A DNA stretch of 58,918 nt from Synergistaceae bacterium (GCA_031289775.1 JAITOY010000050.1:1-58918), one strand, 5' to 3'; shown: positions 44,060 to 54,282, counted from the stretch's first letter. A program made the numbers and translations. Notes: generated from the sequence alone by a model not told the origin.

Positions 44060-45205
44060 TTATATTTTTTTCGCCACCGCGTCGCCCACCTGTTGGCAGG
44101 AGGCTTCGCCGGCGAACTCGAACGGGAATTCGCCTTTTTTCGCTGTCCCGAGGTAGTCCGAGACGGCTCGTTCGAGGGCCAACGCGGATTTTTCAAGACC
44201 GACGTGTCTCAGCATCATCGCGCCGGAGAGGATGGCGGCAATGGGGTTTGCCTTGCCGGTTCCGGCGATGTCCGGAGCGGAACCGTGGACGGGCTCGAAC
44301 ATCGACAGGCCGTCGCCGATGTTGCCGCCTGCCGCTGTGCCCATTCCGCCGGCAAGCCCGGCCTGAAGGTCGCTCACTATATCGCCGAACAGGTTCGGGC
44401 AGAGCAAGACGCCGTAGGAGGATGGGTTGCGGACGAGGTGATAGCAGAGCGCGTCCACGTTCACCAGATCAGTCGATATCTCTGGGTACTCGGAGGAGAT
44501 GATCTCTTTCGCCGCGTCCTCGAAAAAACCGTAGAGGGCGGGGGCGGCATTCGACTTCGTCACGATGGTCACTCGCTTCTCTTTGCGTTTTCTCGCTGTC
44601 TCGCAGGCGTAGCGAGCGATGCGCGAGACCCCGTGCTGCGTGTTGAGCGCGACCTGGGCGGCGAATGGAAGTCCGTTCGATATCGAAATTTTAAGCTCGC
44701 CGAGCAGAGAGTACGCGCCGCGCTCAAGCTCAAGCGGCGTGGAAAGCTTGCCGTCCTTCGTCGTCGAGCCGAGCCCCATGTAGAGATCCTCCGTGTTCTC
44801 TCTGACGACTACGGAGTCAATCTTTCCGCCGTTCAGTGGAACGGGCGTCGGAACGTTTGGGAGGGAGAGAGCGGGGCGCAGGTTCACGTACTGGTCGAAC
44901 ACAAAGCGAAGGGTCAACAGAATACCCCGCTCGAGTATGCCGGGCTTTACGGCCGGGTCGCCGATCGCGCCGAGCATCATGACCGAGTGTCGGCCTATCT
45001 CGGCTATGGCGGACTCCGGGAGAACCTCGCCCGTCTTCAGGTAGTGGGAGGCCCCGAATGGGTACGATACCCACTCGAACGAAGCGCCTTCGAGCGCGGC
45101 CGCCGTGTCGACGGCTTTTCGAGCCTCGTCGATGACCTCCGGTCCGATGCCGTCGCCGGCAACTACAGCGACGCTGAATTTTTTATCGGTTTTATCCGCG
45201 CTCAT
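44060..45205 (-). CDS. leuB: 3-isopropylmalate dehydrogenase
   Basis: This 381 aa NAD-dependent beta-decarboxylating dehydrogenase has [35 protein letters not shown], the substrate-binding basic residues, [19 protein letters not shown] and [20 protein letters not shown]. It makes 2-oxoisocaproate in leucine synthesis. The ATG overlaps the leuD stop (ATGA). Confidence 0.96.
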   Translation of the reverse strand: MSADKTDKKFSVAVVAGDGIGPEVIDEARKAVDTAAALEGASFEWVSYPFGASHYLKTGEVLPESAIAEIGRHSVMMLGAIGDPAVKPGILERGILLTLRFVFDQYVNLRPALSLPNVPTPVPLNGGKIDSVVVRENTEDLYMGLGSTTKDGKLSTPLELERGAYSLLGELKISISNGLPFAAQVALNTQHGVSRIARYACETARKRKEKRVTIVTKSNAAPALYGFFEDAAKEIISSEYPEISTDLVNVDALCYHLVRNPSSYGVLLCPNLFGDIVSDLQAGLAGGMGTAAGGNIGDGLSMFEPVHGSAPDIAGTGKANPIAAILSGAMMLRHVGLEKSALALERAVSDYLGTAKKGEFPFEFAGEASCQQVGDAVAKKI

Positions 45206-45735
45206 GACGTCTCACCCAGACGGATTCTGACATATGGCACAAGGCCGCCGACCGAAAAGAGAGACTGCAAAAACTGAGGAACCGGGCGGGAGGAATAAAC
45301 CTCTCCGCTCCTTTTGTTCTCGATGCGGCCGGTAGAGAGGTCGACCTCGATAGCGTCGCCTTTCATCGCCTTGACGTCAGGACACTCCAATATTGGAAGA
45401 CCTATGTTGATGGCGTTGCGAAAGAAAATGCGCGCGAAGGAGCTGGCAATGACGCACGAGACGCCGACGGCCTTTATGGCGATTGGAGCGTGTTCCCGGC
45501 TCGAACCGCAGCCGAAGTTCGCGCCGGCCAGAATGATGTCGCCGGGGCGCACGCCGCCGGCAAAAGCTGAGTCGATATCCTCCATGCAGTGAGGCGCCAG
45601 CTTCTCCGGCGCGCTTGTAGTGAGATAGCGAGCCGGGATAATGACGTCTGTGTCCACGTTATCGCCGTAGACCCACGCGCTTCCGATTTTTATGTTTGCT
45701 TTATTTATCTTATCAGTGTCGTTTTTTTCGCTCAT
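45202..45735 (-). CDS. leuD: 3-isopropylmalate dehydratase small subunit
   Basis: This is a 177 aa swivel-domain subunit with [33 protein letters not shown] and [15 protein letters not shown]. It pairs with LeuC to isomerise 2- to 3-isopropylmalate. It lies 12 bases after leuC and overlaps leuB, ensuring balanced synthesis. Confidence 0.96.
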   Translation of the reverse strand: MSEKNDTDKINKANIKIGSAWVYGDNVDTDVIIPARYLTTSAPEKLAPHCMEDIDSAFAGGVRPGDIILAGANFGCGSSREHAPIAIKAVGVSCVIASSFARIFFRNAINIGLPILECPDVKAMKGDAIEVDLSTGRIENKRSGEVYSSRPVPQFLQSLFSVGGLVPYVRIRLGETS

Positions 45736-45747
45736 ATTCGATTCTCC

Positions 45748-47019
45748 TTACGCGAAAACCTCGCGAGGATCAGTGACGCGGCCAGTGAGGGCGCTCGCGG
45801 CAGCAACAAGCGGGCCAGCGAGTATTATCTCGCTCTTCGGGTGGCCCATTCGCCCCACGAAATTCCGGTTGCTAGTCGACACGCACCTCTCGCCCTCGGC
45901 TAGTATGCCAAGATGGCCTCCCATGCAGGGGCCGCACGTCGGGGTACACACTGACGCGCCAGCCTCCACGAAAATTTTAATCCATCCCCTGTCGAGGGCT
46001 TCGTTGTAGACCTCGTAAGAGGCCGGTATGACCATAAGACGCACACGTTCGTGCACTCTGCGTCCTTTCAGGGCGCCGGCGGCGAGCTCCATGTCGCGAA
46101 CGCGCCCGTTCGTGCAGCTCCCGATGAAGACCTGGTCGATCTCCATGTCAGAGCACTCCTTCGCTCGCTTCGCGTTCCCTGGAAGGTGAGGCAGCGCTAC
46201 CGTCGGTTCGAGCGCGCCGACGTCTATCTCCACCGTCTCGGAGTATTCCGCGCCCCCGTCCGGGTAGACCGGCGTAAAATCGCGCGCCTTCCTCGCGTTC
46301 GCGTAGGCGAGGGCAGTCTCATCCGGCAAAAAAAGTCCGCACTTGCCGCCGGCCTCTATCGCCATATTTGCCATCGTAAAGCGGTCGTCCATCGAAATAG
46401 CCGAGATCGCGTCGCCGTGGAATTCCAGAGACTTGTACCTCGCCCCCTCGACCCCTATTTCGCCAATGAGGAAGATTATCATGTCCTTGCCGCCTATCCA
46501 CTTCGACGGCCTCCCGCTGAATATGACCTTTATGGTCTCCGGAACCCTGAGCCACGTCTCGCCAAGTGCCCATACGGCGGCGAGATCCGTCTGGCCGACC
46601 CCGGTGCCGAGAGCTCCGAGCGCGCCATACGTGCAGGTGTGGCTGTCTGCGCCGATCACTATCTCGCCGGGCAGGGTGAGGCCTGACTCGGGGAGGAACG
46701 CGTGTTCCACCCCTACCCTGCCGACCTCCCAGAAGAGCATACCCTGCTCTTTTGCGAAGATACGGGCTTTTTTCGACTGCTCCGCAGAGGCGATATCCTT
46801 GTTCGGCGCAAAGTGGTCGAGGACTATGGCGCACTTCTTTGGGTCGAAAAGAGACTTGCCGCCCATTTTTTTGAATTCGTCGACGGCGGGAGGACCCGTT
46901 ATGTCATTCGCGAAGGCAAAGTCGACCTTGACCTGACATATAGCGCCTGGCGTGGCCTCGTCGTTGGAGTGGGCGGCGATTATAGCCTCGGCGAGCGTTT
47001 TTTTAGCGGCAGCGGACAT
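45748..47019 (-). CDS. leuC: 3-isopropylmalate dehydratase large subunit
   Basis: This 423 aa aconitase-family subunit (the short, archaeal/clostridial type, compared with about 466 in E. coli) holds the [4Fe-4S] cluster. Ligand Cys are in FIGSCTNGR and CTPTCGPCMGGHLG, with GADSHTCTYGALGALGTGVG for substrate binding. It starts directly after the leuA stop (TAAATG). Confidence 0.96.
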   Translation of the reverse strand: MSAAAKKTLAEAIIAAHSNDEATPGAICQVKVDFAFANDITGPPAVDEFKKMGGKSLFDPKKCAIVLDHFAPNKDIASAEQSKKARIFAKEQGMLFWEVGRVGVEHAFLPESGLTLPGEIVIGADSHTCTYGALGALGTGVGQTDLAAVWALGETWLRVPETIKVIFSGRPSKWIGGKDMIIFLIGEIGVEGARYKSLEFHGDAISAISMDDRFTMANMAIEAGGKCGLFLPDETALAYANARKARDFTPVYPDGGAEYSETVEIDVGALEPTVALPHLPGNAKRAKECSDMEIDQVFIGSCTNGRVRDMELAAGALKGRRVHERVRLMVIPASYEVYNEALDRGWIKIFVEAGASVCTPTCGPCMGGHLGILAEGERCVSTSNRNFVGRMGHPKSEIILAGPLVAAASALTGRVTDPREVFA

Positions 47020-48561
47020 TTAAATTTTCACCTCTCGCGCGGCCGCCGAGTGATACAGGCGATTCACGGCCTCGATATAAGCGCGGATTGTCGCCTCGAT
47101 TATGTCGGTGCTCGCCCCTCTGCCCTGGGCCTTTATGTCCTTGTAGCGAAGTATGACGTGCGCCTCGCCGAGGGCGTCAGCCAGCTCGCTCGTAGACCTG
47201 ATCCTGAACTCCGCAAGCTCCGGCTCGAAGCTCAGTATCTTCAGGATTGCCTTGTATGCCGCGTCGACCGGTCCGTTGCCCACTGCGGCCTCCGTGATCT
47301 CCTGATCCTTGTGGACGAGAGTTATCGACGCTGTCGGCTTGCCGCCGGAAGCGACAGTCACGGCAAAGTCCTTCAGCTCGTAGTTGCGCTCCGGTATGAC
47401 GTCTATGATGCGATCCGTCAGGAACGCCTCGATGTCGCCGTCTGAGACCTCTTTTTTCTTGTCGCACAGGACTTTGAAGTATTCGAACGCGCGTTCGCCC
47501 TGTTCTGTGGTCATGTGATAGCCCAAGTTCTCGACTCGCTCGTTGAAGGCGTGGCGGCCGGAGTGCTTGCCTAGGTGAAGGTCGGTGCCGGGCGACCCTA
47601 CGCTCTCCGGGGTCATTATCTCGTAAGTGGCTCTGTTGCAGAGCATGCCGTGCTGGTGTATGCCTGCCTCATGGGCGAACGCGTTCACGCCGACGATCGC
47701 CTTGTTCGGCTGGACGAGCACTCCGGTCAGGTTCGAGACGAGTTTGCTCGTGCTGAAAAATTTCGTGGTGTCGATCCTCGTGTCGGCGCCGAAGTGGTCG
47801 GATCTCGTTCGAAGCGACATGACGATCTCCTCCATAGAAGCGTTCCCGGCGCGTTCACCTAGTCCGTTTATCGTACACTCGACCTGGCGGACGCCCGACC
47901 TCACGGCCGAGAGGGAATTTGCCACGCCGAGGCCAAGGTCGTTGTGACAGTGAACCGACCAGGTCACTCCAGGCTTGTTCACCCTTTTTATTATCGCGCC
48001 GCAGAAGTCGCCGAACTCGAGCGGCATGGCGTAGCCAACGGTGTCCGGTATGTTCAGGGTAGTTGCCCCGCTCTCGATGGCGAGCGTAAAAACTTCGACG
48101 AGAAAGTCGATCTCCGAGCGGCTCGCGTCCTCGGCTGAGAACTCCACGTCCCGCACAATACCCCGGGCGAACTTTACCGCAGACCCGACCTCTTTCAACA
48201 CTTCATCCTTCGTCATCTTCAGCTTGTACTCCATGTGGATAGGGCTGGTCGCGAGGAAGATATGTATGCGCGCGTGCGCGGCGCCGGCGAGCGCCTCGCC
48301 AGCAGCGGTTATGTCCTGCTCCTTTGTGCGCGCGAGCGCAGCGATGATGGGCGGCCGCACCTCGGCCACGACCTGCCGGACGGCGTCAAAGTCGCCGGGA
48401 GACGACGCTGGAAAACCGGCCTCGATGATGTCGACCCTCAACCGCTCCAACTGACGAGCAATCTGCACCTTCTCGCCGGTGTTGAGGTTGACCCTCGCCG
48501 CCTGCTCGCCGTCCCTCAACGTTGTGTCAAATACCCTTACAAATTCACCGCTATCTCCCAT
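47020..48561 (-). CDS. leuA: 2-isopropylmalate synthase
   Basis: This is a DRE-TIM metallolyase of about 513 aa. It starts FDTTLRDGEQAARVNLNT, has the metal-ligand HCHNDLGLGVANSL and GLGERAGNASMEEI, and a full C-terminal LeuA dimer domain that normally gives leucine feedback inhibition. It condenses acetyl-CoA with 2-oxoisovalerate. ATG 48561 is preferred over GTG 48567 because AGAGGG is 9 bases before the former and 3 before the latter. Confidence 0.95.
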   Translation of the reverse strand: MGDSGEFVRVFDTTLRDGEQAARVNLNTGEKVQIARQLERLRVDIIEAGFPASSPGDFDAVRQVVAEVRPPIIAALARTKEQDITAAGEALAGAAHARIHIFLATSPIHMEYKLKMTKDEVLKEVGSAVKFARGIVRDVEFSAEDASRSEIDFLVEVFTLAIESGATTLNIPDTVGYAMPLEFGDFCGAIIKRVNKPGVTWSVHCHNDLGLGVANSLSAVRSGVRQVECTINGLGERAGNASMEEIVMSLRTRSDHFGADTRIDTTKFFSTSKLVSNLTGVLVQPNKAIVGVNAFAHEAGIHQHGMLCNRATYEIMTPESVGSPGTDLHLGKHSGRHAFNERVENLGYHMTTEQGERAFEYFKVLCDKKKEVSDGDIEAFLTDRIIDVIPERNYELKDFAVTVASGGKPTASITLVHKDQEITEAAVGNGPVDAAYKAILKILSFEPELAEFRIRSTSELADALGEAHVILRYKDIKAQGRGASTDIIEATIRAYIEAVNRLYHSAAAREVKI

Positions 48562-48626
48562 TTGCACCGACCCTCTTTAATTATTGTTGATACTTTGTCA
48601 ATTTCGCCTCGCGCCTGACATCGGCA

Positions 48627-49637
48627 TCAATACTCCGGCGCTTCTTTTTTGTCCATCCAGGGCATCATGCCGCGAAGGTTTCTGCCAACCTGCTCCACGA
48701 GCTGCTCTCGCTCGGTTCTGACCCATTTTTTCATAGCGGGGCGCCCGGCCTGGTTTTCGAGTATCCAATTTTTAGCGAACGTGCCGTCCTGTATCTCGTC
48801 CAGTATCTGTTTCATTGTGGCGCGCGCCCGATCGTCTATCACGCGCTTTCCGGAGACGCTGTCGCCGTACTTCGCCGTGTCGCTGACCGAATAGCGCATC
48901 CAGGAGAGGCCGCCTTCGAAAATGAGATCCACGATGAGTTTGACCTCGTGCAGACATTCGAAGTACGCTATCTCCGGCTGATATCCCGCCTCAACGAGCG
49001 TCTCGAAACCAGCCTTGATGAGCTCGCTCAGCCCGCCGCAGAGAACAGCTTGCTCCCCGAAAAGATCAGACTCCGTCTCCTCGCCGAACGTGGTCTCTAT
49101 CATGCCGGATCTGCCGCCGCCTATGGCGGAGCCGTAGGCAAGCGCGATGTCCATGGCTTTCCCGGACGCGTTCTGGTAAACCGCGACGAGCACCGGCACG
49201 CCTTTGCCGTCCGCGTACATGCGGCGCACAATATGTCCGGGGCCTTTCGGCGCTATCATAAATACGTCGTTGTCCTTGGATGGGGCGACCTGGCCGAAAT
49301 GTATGGCGAAACCGTGCGCGAAAGCCAGAGTCGCGTCCTTTTTCATGTTTGGCGCGACGAGGTCACGGTAGATGCTGGCCTGAAGATGGTCGGGCATCAG
49401 GAACATGATGACGTCGGCTTCCTTCGAGGCGTCTGCCACGGAGTAGACATTAAAGCCATCAGCCTCGGCAATCTTGCGCGACTTGCTTCCCTCGTACAGG
49501 CCGATTATTACGGATATGCCGCTGTCTCTGAGGTTCTGAGCGTGGGCGTGACCCTGGCTGCCGTAGCCGAGCACCGCCACTGTCTTGTTCGATAAAACTT
49601 TCAGATTCGCGTCCCTGTCGTAGTACACCTTTGCCAT
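48627..49637 (-). CDS. ilvC: Ketol-acid reductoisomerase (class I)
   Basis: This 336 aa enzyme has the NADPH fold [36 protein letters not shown], the metal Glu/Asp set in [17 protein letters not shown], and [13 protein letters not shown]. It converts acetolactate and acetohydroxybutyrate to dihydroxy acids in Val/Leu/Ile synthesis. The next enzyme, IlvD, is not encoded in the window. Confidence 0.97.
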   Translation of the reverse strand: MAKVYYDRDANLKVLSNKTVAVLGYGSQGHAHAQNLRDSGISVIIGLYEGSKSRKIAEADGFNVYSVADASKEADVIMFLMPDHLQASIYRDLVAPNMKKDATLAFAHGFAIHFGQVAPSKDNDVFMIAPKGPGHIVRRMYADGKGVPVLVAVYQNASGKAMDIALAYGSAIGGGRSGMIETTFGEETESDLFGEQAVLCGGLSELIKAGFETLVEAGYQPEIAYFECLHEVKLIVDLIFEGGLSWMRYSVSDTAKYGDSVSGKRVIDDRARATMKQILDEIQDGTFAKNWILENQAGRPAMKKWVRTEREQLVEQVGRNLRGMMPWMDKKEAPEY

Positions 49638-49667
49638 TTCCAGAACACCCCTTATTTTATTTATATA

Positions 49668-50267
49668 TCAGCACCTTGGCGCGAGGATGGATGACGAATC
49701 GTCATCGGCGCCAGCGAGCAGATATTCAAACTTATAAGATTCTCCGGCGTTATCGCCATTTATCGGTTCATCCTTCGCGTCGCTGCGAAACCCGGCGCGC
49801 CCGAGGGCCACAGAACCTGAGCCAGCGATCTCGAGTATGTCGTAAGCGCGGAGCGCTTCTGTGCAGGCTGTCACTTTACCCTCGTCGCCAGTGACCTCCA
49901 GAGTGAGCGCGGCGCTCCCCATATCGACGACCCGACAGCGAAAGATGTCCGCGATCTGGAGAATATGCGGCCTCGTCTCCATTGTAGCGGCGACCTTTAT
50001 CAACGATAGCCACCTCTCGACGAATTTGCCGGACTTGTTGAGGTTTTCGACCGATATGACCTCGACGAGTTTGCTCAACTGTTTGCTGACCTGCTCGAGC
50101 GCCCATTCGTCCCCGTCTATCATTATGGTGAAGCGGGAGATATCCTGTGTCGCGGTTTGGCTGACGCTGAGGCTCGCGATATTGAAGTTGCGCTTGTAAA
50201 CGAGACTGGCTATCCTCATGAGCACGCCTGGGTTATCTTGTGTCAAAACGCTGAAAGTACATCTCAT
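49668..50267 (-). CDS. ilvN: Acetolactate synthase small (regulatory) subunit
   Basis: This 199 aa subunit begins with an ACT domain (TFSVLTQDNPGVLMRIASLV and FNIASLSVSQT) that binds valine and activates IlvB. The second half has VKVAATMETRPHILQIADIF, typical of the long IlvH type. The ATG at 50267 is chosen because GGAGGA lies about 8 bases upstream. The ATG 21 bases earlier (50288) overlaps the attenuator U-tract and lacks a ribosome site. It is the first structural gene after the attenuator. Confidence 0.93.
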   Translation of the reverse strand: MRCTFSVLTQDNPGVLMRIASLVYKRNFNIASLSVSQTATQDISRFTIMIDGDEWALEQVSKQLSKLVEVISVENLNKSGKFVERWLSLIKVAATMETRPHILQIADIFRCRVVDMGSAALTLEVTGDEGKVTACTEALRAYDILEIAGSGSVALGRAGFRSDAKDEPINGDNAGESYKFEYLLAGADDDSSSILAPRC

Positions 50268-50297
50268 CTCTGTTTTCCTCCAATACATAAAAATAAA

Positions 50298-50327
50298 CCG
50301 GGCCGGAACCCTGAGGTCCCGGCCCGG
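50298..50327 (-). terminator. Attenuator terminator of the ilv-leu operon
   Basis: On the minus strand CCGGGCCGGGACC and GGTTCCGGCCCGG form a strong GC stem followed by TTTATTTTTATG, between the leader peptide and ilvN. The upstream leader strand contains AGGTCCC and CCCGG (50362-50376), nearly the same as the terminator 3' arm. It can pair with the 5' arm GGGACCT and so form a competing antiterminator. Confidence 0.85.
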
Positions 50328-50346
50328 TCATTCGGTTTACGCCAGT

Positions 50347-50439
50347 TCAGGCGCCAATCGACCCCGGGTGGGACCTACGGCTAAGTACCAGAACCAGCAG
50401 AATAATGACAGAATTACTAATTATATTCCGATTCATCAT
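50347..50439 (-). CDS. ilvL: ilv-leu operon leader peptide
   Basis: A 30-residue open frame, preceded by AAGGAGGGA with good spacing before tandem ATG codons. It contains IISNSVIILLVLVL: ten of residues 6-19 are Ile, Val or Leu. It ends with RRSHPGSIGA 19 bases before the attenuator stem. Ribosome stalling at the regulatory codons when charged Ile/Val/Leu tRNAs are scarce would favour the antiterminator and switch on the operon, as for E. coli ilvL. The peptide itself probably has no other function. Confidence 0.85.
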   Translation of the reverse strand: MMNRNIISNSVIILLVLVLSRRSHPGSIGA

Positions 50440-50483
50440 AGATCCCTCCTTATTGTCAGAATGGCGTTCCCAAACGTTATGAA

Positions 50484-50512
50484 ATTGTAAAGACCATATA
50501 ACAATCTGTCAA
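50484..50512 (-). promoter_or_regulatory. Sigma-70 promoter of the ilv-leu operon
   Basis: On the minus strand TTGACA (50512-50507) and TACAAT (50489-50484) are exactly 17 bases apart. Transcription would start about 40 bases before the leader peptide ATG. Confidence 0.82.
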
Positions 50513-50830
50513 TAGAGAATACGGTATTTTGAGCGTGAATTGGACATGGGTGGACATGAACATTCTGAAATATATGGGTCTATCAAGTAAAATTGCATCC
50601 TCCTGTATTGAACTATTTGGCCGTTGGATGAATTTTAGTGACAAACACATTTTATATAACGGAACATTAGTTACTTTTACGGATTGGGAAATAGGCAATT
50701 ACTTATTTAACTTTCTCAGTGTGACTGATAACCTACGTAAAAGCTTGGGGAAAACGAATTGATTCTGTCTCACTGGAAACACAAGTTTAGAAAATAGAGG
50801 CGTGAGTTTAGGCGGCAAGGAGAGATAAAA
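50513..50830 (+). other. AT-rich intergenic region with a doubtful 77-codon frame
   Basis: The stretch is clearly more AT-rich than its neighbours. A plus frame from TTG 50529 to 50762 (77 codons; inner ATG at 50556) gives a plausible composition (NFSDKHILYNGTLVTFTDWE), but no ribosome site precedes it and nothing matches a family I know. An opposing frame is equally open. GGCAAGGAGAG at about 50814-50824 is the ribosome site for the downstream kinase. Confidence 0.2.
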
Positions 50831-53800
50831 ATGGCGGTTTCAATCCGTTCAAAAACAATGCTGGTTATTAACTTGATCGCGGCGGTGATTGTTGCGTTGA
50901 GCGCCTACGCTGGCTTGATTTTCACCCAGCGGGGCATGGAAAAAACGATTGAAGGCGACTTTACCGCCATCGCCAATGTCACGGACAGCCTTGTCTCCTC
51001 TCAAATCAACCTGCTAAAAACCAACGCGCAAATAACCGCGCTACATTTAATCGAAGCGAGCAAGGAAGATTTCCACAAAGTTCTGGAACAGCAGTTGGAG
51101 ACTTATGATAGTTTCATGGCGCTGACAGTTTTTGATCAAAACGGTCTCGTGGACAGTGTCGGCAACGCGCCGACGCCCAAATATCACCTGAGAAGCGATT
51201 ACGCGCAGAGAGCCTTTGCCGGAGAATCCGTCATTTCCTCGACCCACAGCGACCCTAGCGGAAACCTAGTGCACCACATATATGTGCCTATGGGAGGGAA
51301 GATACTTTCCGCGACGATCTCGGGCTTGTATTTCACCGATTTGCTTTCAAACATCAAAATCTGGGATTCCGGCCATATCTTCATCCTTGACGACCAGGGC
51401 AACATTATTGCCAATCCGCGTACCGAATGGGTGCTCGACCGGCGCAATTTTATCGAGTTAGGCAGAAGAGACAGCCAATATAAAGCCATCGCCGATATCG
51501 TCAATAAGATGATATCCGGGCAGCCTGGCTATGGCAGGTACGCCCTCAACAGGGCGGAGCGCATCTGCTCCTACCGGCCGGTCTCCGGCTCACGAGTTGG
51601 TTGGACGCTTGCGGTAGTCGCGCCGATAGCGGAAAGTCCGATGCAAGACGTTCGGAGGGGATTGCTGATCGTCGTCGCGTTGTGTCTGCCCCTGAGCCTC
51701 ATCGCCTCCTTTTTCGCGTCTAAGATCATCGAAAAACCATACAAAAAAACAAACGAGATGGTTATGGCGCTTGAACTCCAGACAGAACGGCTGCATACAA
51801 TCAACGACGCCGCCTCGCTGTTGCTGCATTCCGGTGTAGATCATTTTGGAGACGACATTTGGAATTGCATGGATATGATGGCGCGCTGCGTGGGCGTAGA
51901 TCGTATGTATGTCTGGAAAAACCATACAAAGGATGGACAGTTGTACTGCTCACAACTGTATGAATGGTCCGAGGGCGCTGAATCACAGCAGGATAAAAGC
52001 CTCACGCAGGATATTTCCTACACCGAGAATCTTCCCGGGTGGGAGGAAAAACTTGTTTCCGGGAAATCCGTAAGCGGTGTCGTGCGTAATTTGTCATCCG
52101 AGGAACAAGCCCAGCTTTTACCCCAGGGAATTGTCTCCATTCTTGTCATTCCAGTGTTTTTACGCGGACGCTTTTGGGGATTTATCGGATTCGACGATTG
52201 TCAGCGCGAACGCGAATTTACCATCGACGAGGAGAGCCTGCTTCGCTCCGGCAGTCTGATGCTCGCCAACGCCATTCTTCATAATGAAACCATGCTGACA
52301 CTCGTTCAGGCACAGGAGAAAGCGCTTGCCAGTACTGGGGCGAAAAGTGATTTTTTGGCAAATATGAGCCACGAAATGCGCACGCCGCTCAATGCGATCA
52401 TTGGCCTTGCCGAACTAACGCTCGATGCTTGTGAAGTAAAGGGAGAGTGCGAGGAAAACCTGATAAAAATATACAATTCTGGCATGATGCTTCTGAGCCT
52501 GATCAACGATATCCTGGATCTGTCAAAAATCGAATCAGGGAAATTTGACCTTATTCCAGTTGAATACGACACGCCGAGCCTCATCAACGACACCATCACC
52601 CTAAATGTCGTGCGTATCGGCTCAAAACCCATAAAATTCAATGTAAAGATTGATGAAATGCTGCCAGGCAAATTGTTTGGGGACGAGATGCGGATCAAAC
52701 AGATTTTCAACAATATCCTTTCCAATGCCTTCAAATACACCAAAGAGGGCAGCGTGGACTGGAGCGTTTCCTATGAACGCGACGGCGATAGCGTCTGGCT
52801 AGTTTCCAGCGTGAAAGATACTGGCATCGGTATTCGCCCAAAGGATGTCAAAAAGCTGTTCTCCGACTACAGCCAGATCGATACGAAAAGTAACCGCAAA
52901 ATAGAAGGCACCGGACTTGGCCTGGCTATCACCAAGAGACTGGTGGAAATGATGGGCGGCTCCATCACAACGGAGAGCGCGTACGGGAAAGGCAGCACCT
53001 TCACCGTGCGGCTGCGTCAAGGTTTCGTCGACGAGACGAAGATTGGCGCCGAAGTGGCGGAAAACCTCAAGGGCTTTAGTTATGCCAATCTCAGGCGGGA
53101 TCGGAGCGCGAAGCTGGTTCGCCAATGTATCCCCTACGCGAGAGTGCTAGTGGTGGATGACGTCGCGACAAACCTGGATGTCGCCAGAGGGATGCTGAAA
53201 CCATATGGCATGAAGGTGGACTGTGCTGCCTCCGGTCCCGCCGCGATTGAACTGATACGCTCGGGGGAGGAAAAATACAACGCGATTTTTATGGATCACA
53301 TGATGCCCGGTATGGACGGGATCGAGGCTCTGCAGATCATCCGCGAGGAAATTGACGATGAGTACGCCAAAAACATTCCCATTATCGCCCTTACCGCCAA
53401 CGCCATCTCCGGGAATGAAGAATTATTCCTTAAGAAAGGCTTTCAGGCATTTCTCTCCAAACCCATTGACATTATGCAGATGGACGCCGTGATCAACCGC
53501 TGGGTGCGCGATAAAAATCTGGAAAAAGAGCTTTCATACAGCCTGGCTGACGAGCCGGATAATTTGGACAGGCAGAGCGGATTTGACAGCCGGGAGCTCG
53601 ATAAATGGCCGATAAACGGACTCGACTTTGAAAAAGGGTTGGGGCGTTTCAGAGGCGACATGGAAAGCTATCTGGATGTTTTGAAATCCTATGTCTCAAA
53701 CACGCCTCCTCTGCTCGACAAGGTGCTGAAAAACACGGAGGAAGGCCAGTCTGACTACGCGATCATCGTGCATGGCATTAAAAGCAGCAGCCGCAGCATC

Positions 53801-54169
53801 GGGGCTGAGATGATCGGAGGACAGGCGGAAGCGCTGGAACATGCGGCCAATACAGGCGATATGGAGTTTATTGCCACGAATAACGATGTCTTTGTCCATG
53901 CGGCACAAAAATTGATCGAGGATCTTTCAGTCATGCTCAGGAGCATCGATGAGAAAAACCCAAAACCGAAAAAAGCGGCGCCGGACACGAACGTGCTGAC
54001 CAATTTGCTGAAATCCTGCGAGGCATACGACATCGACGGAGTAGACGAGGCAATGGCGGCACTGGAAGGCTTTGAATATGAATCCGGAACCAAACTGGTC
54101 GAATGGCTCAGGGAACAGGCGGACGTAATGGGCTTCAAACAGATGGCCCAACGTTTGAGGGAGGGATGA
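50831..54169 (+). CDS. Membrane hybrid histidine kinase Cache-GAF-HK-REC-HPt
   Basis: This is a 1112 aa sensor kinase. TM1 is at about 10-32, then a double-Cache periplasmic sensor (about 33-275, with HIFILDDQGNIIANPRTEWV), TM2 at about 278-300 and a GAF domain (about 318-480, IPVFLRGRFWGFIGFDDCQ). HisKA has the phospho-His in MSHEMRTPLNAIIGLAEL near 514, followed by HATPase (NAFKYTKEG, DTGIGI, GTGLGLAITKRL). REC (about 770-890) has the acceptor Asp in FMDHMMPGMDG near 821, and the HPt domain has IIVHGIKSSSRSIG near 980. It is a self-contained phosphorelay for an external small molecule, often an amino or organic acid in Cache proteins. No cognate regulator is adjacent. Confidence 0.94.
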   Translation: MAVSIRSKTMLVINLIAAVIVALSAYAGLIFTQRGMEKTIEGDFTAIANVTDSLVSSQINLLKTNAQITALHLIEASKEDFHKVLEQQLETYDSFMALTVFDQNGLVDSVGNAPTPKYHLRSDYAQRAFAGESVISSTHSDPSGNLVHHIYVPMGGKILSATISGLYFTDLLSNIKIWDSGHIFILDDQGNIIANPRTEWVLDRRNFIELGRRDSQYKAIADIVNKMISGQPGYGRYALNRAERICSYRPVSGSRVGWTLAVVAPIAESPMQDVRRGLLIVVALCLPLSLIASFFASKIIEKPYKKTNEMVMALELQTERLHTINDAASLLLHSGVDHFGDDIWNCMDMMARCVGVDRMYVWKNHTKDGQLYCSQLYEWSEGAESQQDKSLTQDISYTENLPGWEEKLVSGKSVSGVVRNLSSEEQAQLLPQGIVSILVIPVFLRGRFWGFIGFDDCQREREFTIDEESLLRSGSLMLANAILHNETMLTLVQAQEKALASTGAKSDFLANMSHEMRTPLNAIIGLAELTLDACEVKGECEENLIKIYNSGMMLLSLINDILDLSKIESGKFDLIPVEYDTPSLINDTITLNVVRIGSKPIKFNVKIDEMLPGKLFGDEMRIKQIFNNILSNAFKYTKEGSVDWSVSYERDGDSVWLVSSVKDTGIGIRPKDVKKLFSDYSQIDTKSNRKIEGTGLGLAITKRLVEMMGGSITTESAYGKGSTFTVRLRQGFVDETKIGAEVAENLKGFSYANLRRDRSAKLVRQCIPYARVLVVDDVATNLDVARGMLKPYGMKVDCAASGPAAIELIRSGEEKYNAIFMDHMMPGMDGIEALQIIREEIDDEYAKNIPIIALTANAISGNEELFLKKGFQAFLSKPIDIMQMDAVINRWVRDKNLEKELSYSLADEPDNLDRQSGFDSRELDKWPINGLDFEKGLGRFRGDMESYLDVLKSYVSNTPPLLDKVLKNTEEGQSDYAIIVHGIKSSSRSIGAEMIGGQAEALEHAANTGDMEFIATNNDVFVHAAQKLIEDLSVMLRSIDEKNPKPKKAAPDTNVLTNLLKSCEAYDIDGVDEAMAALEGFEYESGTKLVEWLREQADVMGFKQMAQRLREG

Positions 54170-54282
54170 TTATCCAGCGATTGCCTACGTATATGAAGCG
54201 CTGATGTCAAAACGCCCATGAAACAGGCGGCGTCCATTTGACCAGGCGCTGGTTGACGTGTTTTCCTGTTCCTGAGAGTCGC

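Noticed and set aside
50529-50762. 77-codon frame upstream of the Cache kinase as a real gene
   Set aside because: There is no ribosome site, the start is TTG, the region is AT-rich with an equally open opposite frame, and no family is recognised. It was listed only as a doubtful frame inside the intergenic entry.
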